Shown: positions 52,859 to 61,607 of the stretch, piece after piece | Layout of the letters: the number at the start of each line of letters is the position of its first letter | Position numbering within the stretch: position 1 is the first letter of the stretch | Assembly: GCF_023074055.1 (NCBI RefSeq) | Contig: NZ_JADPKR010000081.1 | Location: 164,504-228,503, forward strand | Reading direction: 5' to 3' | DNA length: 64,000 bases | From: Bradyrhizobium sp. 141 | GTDB taxonomy: Bacteria > Pseudomonadota > Alphaproteobacteria > Rhizobiales > Xanthobacteraceae | The notes under the pieces: model-generated | Told to the model about the DNA's origin: nothing | Database searches by the model: none | Seen by the model: the letters and a program-made list of their open reading frames with translations, nothing else | Made by a program: the position numbers and the translations under genes

Positions 52859-54244
52859 TTACGCTCCCATCATCGGCATCCGCGGATATTCGCCGGGCGT
52901 GCCCGCCGGCGGGATCGGGATGCCGCCGTCGGAATATTCGTTGAGCTTGTTGCGCAGCGTGCGGATCGAAATCCCCAGGATGTTGGCGGCATGGGTGCGA
53001 TTGCCGAGGCAGTGCTTCAGCGTCTCCAGGATCAGGTCGCGCTCGACATCGGCCACGGTGCGTCCCACCAATGCGCGCGTCACCTGCTCGGCGGCCATGG
53101 TGGCGTGCGCCACCGCCGGCGCCGTCTTGGCGAGGTCGAGGCGGTCGCCGTCGGGGGTGATGATCGCGTCGGGACCGATCTCGTCGCCCTGCGCCATCAG
53201 CACCGCGCGGTGCATGGTGTTTTCGAGCTCGCGAACGTTGCCCTGCCAGCGGTTGGCCGAGAGCACGCGGCGCGCTTCCGCCGAAACGGGGCGCATCGGC
53301 ACGCCGTTGGCCTCGGCATATTTCTTCACGAAATGCTGGGCGAGCTCCAGAATGTCGGCGGGGCGCTCGCGCAGCGGCGGGATCTTCAGGTTGACGACGT
53401 TGAGACGGAACAGCAGGTCCTCGCGGAACGTGCCTTCGCGCACGGCCTCGGCGAGATTGCGGTTCGAGGTCGCGATGATGCGGATGTCGACCGGCACCGG
53501 CTTGGTGCCGCCGACGCGGTCGATCACCCGCTCCTGGATCGCGCGCAGCAATTTCGATTGCAGGCGGACGTCCATCTCCGAGATTTCGTCGAGCAGCAGC
53601 GTGCCGCCGGTTGCCTCCTCGAACTTGCCGATGCGGCGCGCGACCGCGCCGGTGAAGGCACCCTTCTCGTGGCCGAACAGCTCGGACTCCAGGAGATGCT
53701 CGGGGATGGCGGCGCAGTTGATCGAGATGAAGGGACGCTTGGCGCGCGCCGAGCGGGTGTGGACGTAGCGGGCCAGCACCTCCTTGCCGGTGCCGGACTC
53801 GCCGGTGATCATCACCGAGGCGTCGGAGCCCGCGATCTGCTGCGCCAGCTTGATCACCTTCGCCATCGCCTCGTCGCGATAGACCAGCTCGCGGGAATCG
53901 TTGGCGACGGCCGCGAGCACCGCGGCGATCAGCTCGGGGTCGGGCGGCAGCGGGATGTATTCCTTGGCGCCGGCGTGGATCGCCGCGACCGCGGCGCGGG
54001 CGTCGTTGGTGATGCCGCAGGCGACGATCGGGGCGTGGATGTGCTCGGCTTCGAGCCGCATCACGAGGTCGCGGATGTCGAGCGCGACGTCGACCAGCAG
54101 GAGGTCGGCGCCCTTGCCGCCGCGCAGCACGCGCATCGCCTGCTCGTGATCCTCGGCGTGGGTCACGGTGGCGCCGTTGTCCATCGCGATCTTGGTGGCG
54201 GTGGTGAGCTGGCCCTTCAATGTGCCAACGATGAGAAGCCGCAT
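52859..54244 (-). CDS. flbD: flagellar sigma-54-dependent regulator FlbD
   Basis: A 461-residue sigma-54 activator of late flagellar genes and repressor of early ones. Residues 1-115 are a receiver-like domain with Asp52 but without the acidic pair normally near residue 10 (MRLLIVGTLKGQL), as in Caulobacter FlbD, which is controlled by FliX, not by phosphorylation. The AAA+ domain has Walker A GESGTGKE (148-155) and the sigma-54 contact GAFTGA (195-200). The HTH (THAANILGISIRTLRNKLNE) is near residue 430. It is the last gene of the fliF operon. Confidence 0.95.
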   Translation of the reverse strand: MRLLIVGTLKGQLTTATKIAMDNGATVTHAEDHEQAMRVLRGGKGADLLLVDVALDIRDLVMRLEAEHIHAPIVACGITNDARAAVAAIHAGAKEYIPLPPDPELIAAVLAAVANDSRELVYRDEAMAKVIKLAQQIAGSDASVMITGESGTGKEVLARYVHTRSARAKRPFISINCAAIPEHLLESELFGHEKGAFTGAVARRIGKFEEATGGTLLLDEISEMDVRLQSKLLRAIQERVIDRVGGTKPVPVDIRIIATSNRNLAEAVREGTFREDLLFRLNVVNLKIPPLRERPADILELAQHFVKKYAEANGVPMRPVSAEARRVLSANRWQGNVRELENTMHRAVLMAQGDEIGPDAIITPDGDRLDLAKTAPAVAHATMAAEQVTRALVGRTVADVERDLILETLKHCLGNRTHAANILGISIRTLRNKLNEYSDGGIPIPPAGTPGEYPRMPMMGA

Positions 54245-54301
54245 GTCAGTCTCCTGTCCGTCTGGTCGCGCTGCCGCGCGTCGTTCCTTGTGTCCGCGTC
54301 A

Positions 54302-54336
54302 GCATGATCCGAAAGCGTTTTTCCGATAGATCATGC
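54302..54336. repeat. palindromic repeat, GCATGATCC type, copy 2
   Basis: Outer arms GCATGATC / GATCATGC with an inner CGAAAGCGTTTTTCCG. It lies inside the operon, in the roughly 100-base gap between fliN and flbD. It is shorter than the copy at 15616-15661. Confidence 0.7.
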
Positions 54337-54345
54337 TCAAGATAG

Positions 54346-54696
54346 TTACGTGCGTTCGGTCTTGATGATTTCGGTCATGGTCACGCCGAGCTTGTCCTCG
54401 ACCAGGACGACTTCGCCGCGGGCGACCAGCTTGTTGTTGACATAGATGTCGATGGCCTCGCCGACGCGGCGGTCGAGCTCGAGCACGGTGCCGGGCCCGA
54501 GCTTCAGGAGCTCGCTGACGTCCATCTTGGAGCGGCCGAGCACCGCCGAGACCTGGACCGGCACGTCGAACACGGCCTCGAGGTCGGCGGCGGCGCGCGC
54601 CGCATATTCGTCCTCGTTGTAGCCGACGTCCGTGCCGGCAGGCGGCATCGGGCCGTTGAGATCGGGCAGCGGGACCTGTCCGTCGGTGTCGCTCAT
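54346..54696 (-). CDS. fliN: flagellar C-ring protein FliN
   Basis: A 116-residue switch protein. The SpoA/FliN domain (about residues 40-110) has FDVPVQVSAVLGRSKMDVSE, LLKLGPGTVLELDRRVGEAI and VDIYVNNKLVARGEVVLVED-type segments (here IDIYVNNK). It forms the lower C-ring with FliM, which is not in this window. It starts three bases after the fliH stop, in the same operon. Confidence 0.95.
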   Translation of the reverse strand: MSDTDGQVPLPDLNGPMPPAGTDVGYNEDEYAARAAADLEAVFDVPVQVSAVLGRSKMDVSELLKLGPGTVLELDRRVGEAIDIYVNNKLVARGEVVLVEDKLGVTMTEIIKTERT

Positions 54697-54699
54697 GGG

Positions 54700-55326
54700 T
54701 TAACTCCCCCTGCGGGACGCGACATAGCGTCCGACCATTTCGTCGATCTTGGCCGCGATCGCGCCGCGCTCCAGCACGACGCCGCCATCGGCCCATTCGA
54801 TCCGGCAGTCGCCGGTGGCAATCTCCGGCTCGGCCAGGATCACCAGCCGGCCCTCGAAGCCGCTCTGCTTGGCGAGCCGCTCGATCTTGTCGCGGGCGGC
54901 GTCGTAGAGCGCATCGTTGATGCGGACGACGAGATGCGGCGTCGCGACCAGATGCGAGAAGCAGTCCTTGACCAGCGCGACGATCTCTCCGAGCGGCTCC
55001 GCGGCGACGAGGTCGGCGCACAGTTTGCGCGCGACCGCCACCGCGACGTCGACCGCCTCGGTTTCCATCTTCGATTCGATGTTGCCGATACCGGCCGAGA
55101 TGCCGCGGATGCCGATGTTGATCTCTTCCATGGCGAGCGCGACGCGGCGGTCGCTCTCGGCCTTGGCTTCACGCTGGCCGGCGGCAAAGCCTTCCTGATA
55201 GGCGCGCGCTTCGGCTTCCGCGACCTTCTGGGCGATCTCGGCGGCGGTCGCGGCCTTCTCGCGCGTCGCCCGCTCGGGCGCCGCGAAGTCGGTATCGAAC
55301 AGGAATTTCGCCGGAGCGGCCATCAA
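54700..55326 (-). CDS. fliH: flagellar export-ATPase regulator FliH (FlbE-like)
   Basis: A 208-residue protein in the position of Caulobacter FlbE, a FliH homologue. The N-terminal coiled coil (AAEIAQKVAEAEARAYQEGF, about residues 25-60) contains the AYQEGFAAGQ pattern typical of FliH; the C-terminal domain resembles the V-ATPase E subunit (VDVAVAVARKLCADLVAAEP). FliH controls the FliI ATPase. It overlaps fliG by four bases. Sequence similarity within this family is low, so the name also leans on operon order. Confidence 0.82.
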   Translation of the reverse strand: MMAAPAKFLFDTDFAAPERATREKAATAAEIAQKVAEAEARAYQEGFAAGQREAKAESDRRVALAMEEINIGIRGISAGIGNIESKMETEAVDVAVAVARKLCADLVAAEPLGEIVALVKDCFSHLVATPHLVVRINDALYDAARDKIERLAKQSGFEGRLVILAEPEIATGDCRIEWADGGVVLERGAIAAKIDEMVGRYVASRRGS

Positions 55327-56420
55327 TACACCAGTTCGTCGTCGGCGCGGTTCTTGGTCAGCATGATCTCGCCCTTAGCGGCGAGGTCCTTGGCGAGGTT
55401 GACCAGAAGCGCCTGGGCCTCATCGACGTCGCGCAGGCGGACCGGGCCCATCGCCGCCATGTCGTCCTGGAGCATCTTGGCCGCGCGCGAGGACATGTTG
55501 CCGAAGAAGAAGTTGCGGACGTCCTCGTTGGCGCTCTTGAGCGCGACGCCGAGCTTGTCCTTGTCGACGTTGCGCATCAAGGTCTGAGCCGATCCGGAAT
55601 CGAGCTTCACGAGGTCGTCGAAGGTGAACATCAGCGCCTTGATGCGCTCGGCCGATTCGCGGTTGTCTTCTTCCAGCGAGGTGATGAAGCGGGTTTCGGT
55701 CTGGCGGTCGAAATTGTTGAAGATTTCAGCCATCACCTCGTGGGCGTCGCGGCGGCGGGTCTGGGACAGGTTGGACATGAATTCGGTGCGCAGCGTCTTC
55801 TCCACGCTCTCGATCACCTCCTTCTGCACCGCTTCCATCTTCAGCATGCGGTTGACGACGTCGAGCGCGAGCTCCTCCGGGAAGATGCCGAGCACGCGCG
55901 CGGCGTGCTCCGGCTTCAGCTTCGACAACACGACCGCGATGGTTTGCGGATATTCGTTCTTGAGGTAGTTGGCGAGAACCTCTTCCTGCACGTTGGAGAG
56001 TTTTTCCCACATGTTGCGCCCGGCAGGGCCGCGGATCTCGTCCATGATGCCGTTGACGCGCTCCGGCGGCAGATATTGCTGGAGCAGCCGCTCGGTGGCG
56101 TCGAAATTACCCATCAGCGCGCCGGAGGCCGACATGCGCGAGACGAATTCGAGCAGCATGTCTTCGACGGTGTCGACCTCGACGGTGCCGAGCGTCGACA
56201 TTTCCAGCGAGAGCTGGCGCACCTCGTCGTCGTCGAGCAGGCCCCAGATCTTGCCGCCATATTGCTCGCCGAGCGCGAGCATCAGGATCGCGGCGCGCTT
56301 CGGTCCGGCCAATTGTTCGGCCGGCTTGCCGTCCTTTGACCTTGTGTTGGCACGTTGACCGAGCGTGGAGATCACGCTGGTGATGTCGTTGCTGTTGGCG
56401 TTTTGCAATGCGGCGGCCAT
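55323..56420 (-). CDS. fliG: flagellar motor switch protein FliG
   Basis: A 365-residue rotor protein. The N domain (about residues 40-150, KRAAILMLALGEQYGGKIWG) binds FliF; the middle domain (about 150-230) carries EYPQTIAVVLSKLKPEHAAR; the C-terminal torque domain (about 250-350) has FTFDDLVKLDSGSAQTLMRN and RAAKMLQDDMAAMGPVRLRD with the charged residues that meet MotA. Second gene of the operon, 18 bases after fliF. Confidence 0.96.
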   Translation of the reverse strand: MAAALQNANSNDITSVISTLGQRANTRSKDGKPAEQLAGPKRAAILMLALGEQYGGKIWGLLDDDEVRQLSLEMSTLGTVEVDTVEDMLLEFVSRMSASGALMGNFDATERLLQQYLPPERVNGIMDEIRGPAGRNMWEKLSNVQEEVLANYLKNEYPQTIAVVLSKLKPEHAARVLGIFPEELALDVVNRMLKMEAVQKEVIESVEKTLRTEFMSNLSQTRRRDAHEVMAEIFNNFDRQTETRFITSLEEDNRESAERIKALMFTFDDLVKLDSGSAQTLMRNVDKDKLGVALKSANEDVRNFFFGNMSSRAAKMLQDDMAAMGPVRLRDVDEAQALLVNLAKDLAAKGEIMLTKNRADDELVY

Positions 56421-56438
56421 GTCAGATCACTTCTCGTG

Positions 56439-58049
56439 CTATTTTGCGGATTCGCTCAGCCATTGGCGGACGATGGCGACGGTTTCGTTGGGGTTGCGCT
56501 CGGCGAGCTCGCCGACGCGATGAACGGACTGGGCGTGGACCTGGCCCTGGATGGTGGCGACGTCGATCGCGCTGGCGGCGCCGCTCGGCAGGAGCGGCTG
56601 GGCGGCCGGCGCGGCCTCTTCGGAAGCCGCTGGGCCGGTGAGCACGCCGGAGATGGCGGCGGCGACCTCGTCGGAGGCGAGGATGCGCTTGACCAGCGGG
56701 CGGATCACCAGGAACAGCACGATCAGGCCGAGCAGCATCATCACGCCGAGCTCGACGAAGTACATGACGTCGTCCTTGGTGAACTGGAGCATGCCGAGGA
56801 AGCCTGAGGGCTCGCCGATCGGGGCGGTGGAGGGCGCATCGGCAAAGCGCAGATTGACGACCTCGACCTGGTCGCCGCGCTTCTGGTCGAAGCCGATGGC
56901 CGAGCGCACCAGCGCGGCGATGCGGTCGAGCTGCTCCTTGGTGCGGTCCTGATAGGCCAGCTCGCCCTTCTCGTTCTTGGAATAGATGCCGTCGACCAGC
57001 ACCGCGACCGAGATGCGGTTGACCCGGCCGGCCTCGGTCACCTCGGTCTTGGTGGTGCGGGAGATCTCGTAATTGTTGGTCTCTTCGCTCTTCTTGCTCT
57101 GGTCCTTGGCCGCGACGCCGTTGTTCTGCTGGTTGCCGGGCAGCTCGTTGTTGACGGTGACCTGGCCGTTGTTGTCGGCGGTCATGCTCTGCTCTTCGCG
57201 GGTCTGGCTCGAGCGCAGCACCCGGCCTTCGGGATCGAACTTGTCCGAGGTCTGGGTAACCTTGTTGAAGTCGAAATCGGCGGCGAGCTGCACGCGGGCG
57301 CGGCCCGAGCCGACTACGGAGGAGACGATGTCCTCGACCTGCTTGCGCATCCGCTTCTCGAAGGAGATGCGGCGCTCGTCGCCGACCGCCTGCTCCGGAT
57401 CGGCCGCCGCGCCGTCGGCCAGCAGCTGGCCGGCTTCGTCGACGATCGAGACCCGCTGCGGCTTCAGGCCGTTGACGGCGGAGGCGACGAGGTGGCGGAT
57501 GGCGCGGATCTGCTGGGCTTCCAGCGCGCCGCGGACGCGCACCACGATCGAGGCCGACGGCTCCGGCGCCTCGCGCGCAAACAGCGGGCGCTCGGGCAGC
57601 ACCAGATGGACGCGGGCAGCCTGGATGCGGTCGATGGCGCGGATGGTGCGGGCGAGCTCGCCTTCCAGGGCGCGAAGGTGATTGATGTTCTGGACGAAAG
57701 AGGTGGTGCCGAGCGCGTCCGACTTGTCGAACACCTCGTAGCCGACGCCGCCGCCCTTGGGCAGGCCGCCCTCGGCGAGCTTCATCCGCAGCCGCGTGAC
57801 CTTGTCCTTGGGCACCATGATGATGGAGCCCTCGTTGCGGATCTCGAACTGGATGCCCTGGCGTTCCAGGTCCTTGATAATGCCGGAGGAATCCTCGACG
57901 CTGAGGTCGGTGAACAGCGTCGTCATCTGCGGCGTGGTGACGCGCATGATGACGAACGCGAAAAAGCCGACGAGCGCGGCGGTGACCGCGATCATCGCCC
58001 CGAACCGGGCGGCGCCGATACTCTTCAAAAAGTCAGCAAGACCTTGCAA
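56439..58049 (-). CDS. fliF: flagellar MS-ring protein FliF
   Basis: A 536-residue membrane-ring protein. Membrane helices: about residues 18-40 (MIAVTAALVGFFAFVIM) and about 430-455 (FVELGVMMLLGLIVLFLVIR). Between them is the YscJ/FliF ring-building domain with YEVFDKSDALGTTSFVQNIN and RAIDRIQAARVHLVLPERPL. The C-terminal tail that binds FliG is present. It heads the fliF-fliG-fliH-fliN-flbD operon; a TTAA-rich site lies about 80 bases upstream. Confidence 0.96.
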   Translation of the reverse strand: MQGLADFLKSIGAARFGAMIAVTAALVGFFAFVIMRVTTPQMTTLFTDLSVEDSSGIIKDLERQGIQFEIRNEGSIIMVPKDKVTRLRMKLAEGGLPKGGGVGYEVFDKSDALGTTSFVQNINHLRALEGELARTIRAIDRIQAARVHLVLPERPLFAREAPEPSASIVVRVRGALEAQQIRAIRHLVASAVNGLKPQRVSIVDEAGQLLADGAAADPEQAVGDERRISFEKRMRKQVEDIVSSVVGSGRARVQLAADFDFNKVTQTSDKFDPEGRVLRSSQTREEQSMTADNNGQVTVNNELPGNQQNNGVAAKDQSKKSEETNNYEISRTTKTEVTEAGRVNRISVAVLVDGIYSKNEKGELAYQDRTKEQLDRIAALVRSAIGFDQKRGDQVEVVNLRFADAPSTAPIGEPSGFLGMLQFTKDDVMYFVELGVMMLLGLIVLFLVIRPLVKRILASDEVAAAISGVLTGPAASEEAAPAAQPLLPSGAASAIDVATIQGQVHAQSVHRVGELAERNPNETVAIVRQWLSESAK

Positions 58050-58130
58050 GCAACCGCCCCAACAGATTCGGCCGCTTTCAACGGAAAGGCCGACTGGGCA
58101 ATTATTGCCTAGGGGATGGTTTCGATATGG

Positions 58131-58144
58131 TTAACGAAGGTTAA
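58131..58144 (-). promoter_or_regulatory. CtrA-like site upstream of fliF
   Basis: TTAA (58131-58134) and TTAA (58141-58144) with 6 bases between; the CtrA consensus is TTAA-N7-TTAA. A GTCG (58148-58151), the tetranucleotide I recall for SciP binding, adjoins it. The site is about 80 bases upstream of fliF. The spacing is one short, so this is a candidate only. Confidence 0.35.
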
Positions 58145-58180
58145 GAGGTCGGACAAAAGTAGCGCCAAAGAGCGATATGA

Positions 58181-58214
58181 AAAAAATCGGCCTCGCAGGG
58201 CGAGGCCGATTTTC
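58181..58214 (-). terminator. rho-independent terminator for sciP
   Basis: On the minus strand, a 14-bp stem (AAAATCGGCCTCGC / GCGAGGCCGATTTT) with a 3-base loop is followed by more T. It lies about 30 bases past the sciP stop and separates sciP from the fliF operon. Confidence 0.92.
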
Positions 58215-58242
58215 GTCAAAAGCCGCAGTTTTCCGGATCGCC

Positions 58243-58518
58243 TTACTGGCGATATTGCTGGATACGGGTGGTGCGAAGACCCGCCAGACCATGCTGGTCG
58301 ATGGAAAACTGCCAGGAGAGGAATTCGTCGACCGTCAGGGTGTAACGGCTGCAGGCCTCCTCGAGCGAAAGAAGTCCACCACGGACAGCGGCGACGACTT
58401 CGGCCTTGCGGCGGATGACCCAGCGTTTGGTGCCGGGTGCTGGTAGATCCGCGATCGTCAACGGACTACCGTCCGGCCCGATGACGTATTTTACCCTCGG
58501 GCGATGGGGTTCTGTCAT
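58243..58518 (-). CDS. sciP: CtrA inhibitor SciP (DUF1153)
   Basis: A 91-residue DNA-binding protein that represses CtrA-activated genes in swarmer cells in Caulobacter. The sequence is close to Caulobacter SciP: YVIGPDGSPLTIADLPAPGT, RWVIRRKAEVVAAVRGGLLS and TRIQQYRQ at the end. The helix-turn-helix is around residues 38-75. The ATG at 58518 (MTEPHRPRV) was chosen to match family starts. It is monocistronic, closed by a strong terminator. A CtrA-like box lies about 60 bases upstream. Confidence 0.95.
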   Translation of the reverse strand: MTEPHRPRVKYVIGPDGSPLTIADLPAPGTKRWVIRRKAEVVAAVRGGLLSLEEACSRYTLTVDEFLSWQFSIDQHGLAGLRTTRIQQYRQ

Positions 58519-58575
58519 GGCGTACTCACAAACTCTCAACCACTGAACTCACGCCGTAACCCTACGCCCGGCGGC

Positions 58576-58590
58576 TTAAAAATCCGCTAA
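58576..58590 (-). promoter_or_regulatory. CtrA-like box upstream of sciP
   Basis: On the minus strand TTAG-CGGATTT-TTAA, matching TTAA-N7-TTAA at 7 of 8 positions with correct 7-base spacing. It lies about 60 bases upstream of the sciP ATG. In Caulobacter sciP is itself activated by CtrA, so a site here is expected. Confidence 0.5.
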
Positions 58591-58721
58591 GCCTAAGGCT
58601 TCAATACAATTCTCGTTGAAAATGGCTGGAACGCGCTCGTCTCGGCCGGCATCCGGGCCGGTCGAGGGGCAGTTTGTAAATACTTTACTAACGAATGGAG
58701 CCTGTAACGGCTCTCTCAGCT

Positions 58722-58900
58722 GTCGTCCCGGCCTAGTGCGCAATTGCGCACGGGGCGCCGGGACCATACCGCGAGATTTATCGAGGAGACGCGGGTAGCA
58801 GTACCAGGAATGACTTCCTAACCACGAATCTTCGCCAAATGTCTTCCCGTGGTTATGGATCTCGGCCCCCGTGCGCAATTGCGCACTAGGCCGGGATGAC
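58722..58900. repeat. long inverted repeat with GTGCGCAATTGCGCAC cores
   Basis: Two arms in opposite orientation, about 58722-58756 and 58864-58900, share GTC(G/A)TCCCGGCCTAGTGCGC and each contains the self-complementary GTGCGCAATTGCGCAC. The 105 bases between them have no gene. It fills the gap between sciP and flgD, part of a gap of about 400 bases with no coding sequence. Confidence 0.85.
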
Positions 58901-58927
58901 ACCGAATGTTTGGCGCGCGGACGTTCC

Positions 58928-59638
58928 TCAATTGCTGGCGGTGGCGATGATGCTCTTCACCTGGCTCAGGGTGTAGCTGGCGCCGTCGATGGTGAGCAGC
59001 GGCGGCGACTGGGTCAGGTCGACCGACGACACCACGCCCTGCACCTGGGCGGCGATGCCGACATTGTTGTTCGCGACATCCTTGCCCGTGGCCGAGATCG
59101 TGTACTTGCCGTCGGGCCATTGCGTGCCGTCATTGCCCATGCCGTTCCAGGTGAAGGGAATGTCGGTGCCGGCGGCGGCGGTATATTTGCCGGTGAACAC
59201 GGTCTGGCCGCTGGCATTGGCGACGGTGATGTCGACGGTGGAGTCGCTGGGCACGTTGAGATGCCAGGTCGCCGACGACTTCGTCATGGTCGCGGTCGAG
59301 CCGTCGACCAGGGCGGTCTTGCCGACGAAGCCCAGCGCCTGGGTCGCCTGCGTGGTCTGCTGCAGGGTGACGAGCTGGGCCAGCGAATCGTTGGTCTTGA
59401 GCTGCTGCTCGACGCCGGCGAACTGCACCAGCTGCTGGGTGAACTGGTTGGTGTCGAGCGGATCCAGCGGGTTCTGGTTCTGCAGCTGCGTCGTCAGCAG
59501 CGTCAGGAAGGTCTGGAAGTTGCCGGCGAGCGTCGATCCCGTGGTCGAGCCCAGCGAGTTCGACGAGGAGGATTTCGGGAGGTCGGTCGTCCCGGAGACG
59601 ACGGAAGGGGCGGTGGCGCCAGTCGTGGTCATTTCCAA
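58928..59638 (-). CDS. flgD: flagellar hook-capping protein FlgD
   Basis: A 236-residue scaffold protein for hook assembly. The N-terminal signature (NFQTFLTLLTTQLQNQNPLD, then PLDTNQFTQQLVQFAGVEQQ) is at residues about 45-85. The FlgD Ig-like and tudor-like region follows, with KSSATWHLNVPSDSTVDITV and GKYTAAAGTDIPFTWNGMGN. It lies six bases after fliK on the same strand and is translated with it. Confidence 0.95.
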   Translation of the reverse strand: MEMTTTGATAPSVVSGTTDLPKSSSSNSLGSTTGSTLAGNFQTFLTLLTTQLQNQNPLDPLDTNQFTQQLVQFAGVEQQLKTNDSLAQLVTLQQTTQATQALGFVGKTALVDGSTATMTKSSATWHLNVPSDSTVDITVANASGQTVFTGKYTAAAGTDIPFTWNGMGNDGTQWPDGKYTISATGKDVANNNVGIAAQVQGVVSSVDLTQSPPLLTIDGASYTLSQVKSIIATASN

Positions 59639-59644
59639 TACTCC

Positions 59645-61369
59645 TTACACTCTGATGTCGACGCCGCTGCTCGGCCCATACATGCGGCCGTAGCCGCGCC
59701 CGACGGGTGCGGCAGCAACGGTGTCGTCCTCGCTGATGATCAGCCGGCGGGCATTGCCGCCATTGTCGTTGTTCTGGCCGGAGTTCTGGCCCGATGAATT
59801 CTGGTCGCGCAGGCTGAAGGACAGCCCGTTGCTGCCGGTCTTGAGGCCGGCATCGTCGAGCGCGCGCTGCAATTGCGGCGCGTCCTGGCGCAGCATCTGC
59901 AGCGTCTCCGGCTTCTCCACGGTGAGATGCGAGGTGACGTTGCCGGCGCGGTCGACGTTGATGCGAACGTCGATGCGGCCGAGCTCGGCCGGATCGAGGC
60001 TGATGTCGAAGCGGGACCTGCCGGAGCGGATGGCGGCCGCGATCTCGACCGGAACGCCGTTGATCGGCACCGCCGTCGCGGTGGCCGCGGTCGCGGTCAG
60101 CGTCGCGGTCGATGCGGAGGCGGTCGAGGTCGTATTGGTCAGCGGCGCCTGCACGGCGGAGGCGGCCTGCGCGCTGGTGTCGGTCGGGGCGATCGGGCCT
60201 TGCGTGCCCGCATGAGCAGGCGTGGTCGGCGCGCCCTGGGTCGCATCGGCGGTGCGGTCGGCGGTACCGGCCTTGGCCTCGGTCGCGGCGCCATCTGCCT
60301 GCGGTTTGGAGGTTTGCGGATGCGCGGCGGCGTTGGCGGTCGCAGCGCCCGGCGCTGGCGCCGTGGCCGCGTTCGCCTTGCCGGTGTCCTGGCCGATATC
60401 GGAGACGTCGGACTGTCCTTGCGCGGCGGCGACGGCCTGGAACGAGGTCTTCGGCGTGCCGGGATTGGCGGGGATCAGTCCGCCGTTCGGCTTGGCGTCG
60501 GTCGCGTCGGTTGCACCGGTCGCGGCATCGGCCAGTGTCGCCGAGGTGTCGGCGTCGACCTTGGCGACGGCGGTCTTGGCGCTCTTGTCTCCCGGCGTGG
60601 CGGTGTCGGTCTTGGGGCCTGCGATCTGGGCCGCGGTCGAGGCGCTGGCGGCGATGCCGGCGGCGGCGATCGTCAGCGGCGAGGAAGTGACGGCCTGGTT
60701 CGCAGTCGCGTTCGGATCGGCCGGGACGACGGGCGCGGCAACCACGATCGCGTTGGGATCCGGCAAGGCGGCCTGCGCTGCGTCAGTCGGCGCAGCCGCC
60801 GCGGCATCGACGGAGACGGCGAGCCCATCGGTGGCCTCGGTCTTGTCGCCCTTGGTCTCCTCGGACGTATCAGATGATTTGGCGTCGGATGTCTCGGACT
60901 TGTCCTTGACCTTGTCCTTGCCGGCGTCCTTGGCCGGATCGGTGGTGGTATCGCTCGTCTTGTCGTTCCTGGGCGCGGATGTGTCGGTGTCGTCGCTCGC
61001 CCTGCTCTGCGAGGACGGATCCGTGGACGAGGTGTCGCGCGGGCCCTTGTCCGCGGAGGACGAGGACGAATCGCTGCGCCACGGCGCGCTATCCTGGGCC
61101 TGCGAGGCCGCATTGGTGCTGATCGCCTGGGTGTTGCTGTCGACCAGCGAGCCGAAGCTATCGTCCGCGGACGGCTCTTTGGAGCTCTGCGACCGGGCAG
61201 GCTTTTGCTGCGCGCTCGAAACCTGCACGCTTGCCACGACATCTGACGTACGACCGACCACAGGCGACCCCTTGGAAACATCTTCGGTAATCAGGGAGCA
61301 AGGAGCGGGCCAGCGTCGTCTCGGGGGTATTTGTATAGCAAAATCAACTGCTTGATGTTTCGAAGGCAC
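59645..61369 (-). CDS. fliK: flagellar hook-length control protein FliK
   Basis: Up to 574 residues. The N-terminal and middle parts (to about residue 440) are Ala/Thr/Asp/Ser-rich low complexity, the tape-measure region. The C-terminal Flg_hook domain (about 455-530) is clear: SRFDISLDPAELGRIDVRIN and LTVEKPETLQMLRQDAPQLQ. Start is uncertain: the longest reading begins at a GTG with no good ribosome site; later in-frame starts are possible. It controls the switch from hook to filament export. Runs of low-complexity residues vary much between species. Confidence 0.88.
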   Translation of the reverse strand: MPSKHQAVDFAIQIPPRRRWPAPCSLITEDVSKGSPVVGRTSDVVASVQVSSAQQKPARSQSSKEPSADDSFGSLVDSNTQAISTNAASQAQDSAPWRSDSSSSSADKGPRDTSSTDPSSQSRASDDTDTSAPRNDKTSDTTTDPAKDAGKDKVKDKSETSDAKSSDTSEETKGDKTEATDGLAVSVDAAAAAPTDAAQAALPDPNAIVVAAPVVPADPNATANQAVTSSPLTIAAAGIAASASTAAQIAGPKTDTATPGDKSAKTAVAKVDADTSATLADAATGATDATDAKPNGGLIPANPGTPKTSFQAVAAAQGQSDVSDIGQDTGKANAATAPAPGAATANAAAHPQTSKPQADGAATEAKAGTADRTADATQGAPTTPAHAGTQGPIAPTDTSAQAASAVQAPLTNTTSTASASTATLTATAATATAVPINGVPVEIAAAIRSGRSRFDISLDPAELGRIDVRINVDRAGNVTSHLTVEKPETLQMLRQDAPQLQRALDDAGLKTGSNGLSFSLRDQNSSGQNSGQNNDNGGNARRLIISEDDTVAAAPVGRGYGRMYGPSSGVDIRV

Positions 61370-61607
61370 CGTCGCGGGGCCTGCTGCGACCCCGCCATTT
61401 CTGCCTCCCCGGCAAGAATTGCCCTAAGCTGGCCGCCCCTGTGATTGCTTCACTGGAATGCCGCCTATATTAAAGAGGTTACTCTCAGCCGCTTTCGACC
61501 GGGCGATCGTGCCTTTTGGGAACTAAAGTTCCCGGGGATCGCCGATGTCCCGCGAGAAGCATGAAATCGCGGATCGCCGCACGTCGCCGCCACAACCCTT
61601 AAGGCCC

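Noticed and set aside
52859..54244. FlbD receiver domain seen as damaged because it lacks the acidic pair
   Set aside because: The same residues are missing in Caulobacter FlbD, which is regulated through FliX, so this is normal for the family.
52991..54307. 438-codon plus-strand frame over flbD
   Set aside because: Antisense to flbD; no family and no ribosome site.
61463..61481. TTAA-like pair upstream of fliK as a CtrA box
   Set aside because: Spacing is five bases and the second half is TTAC; not a match.
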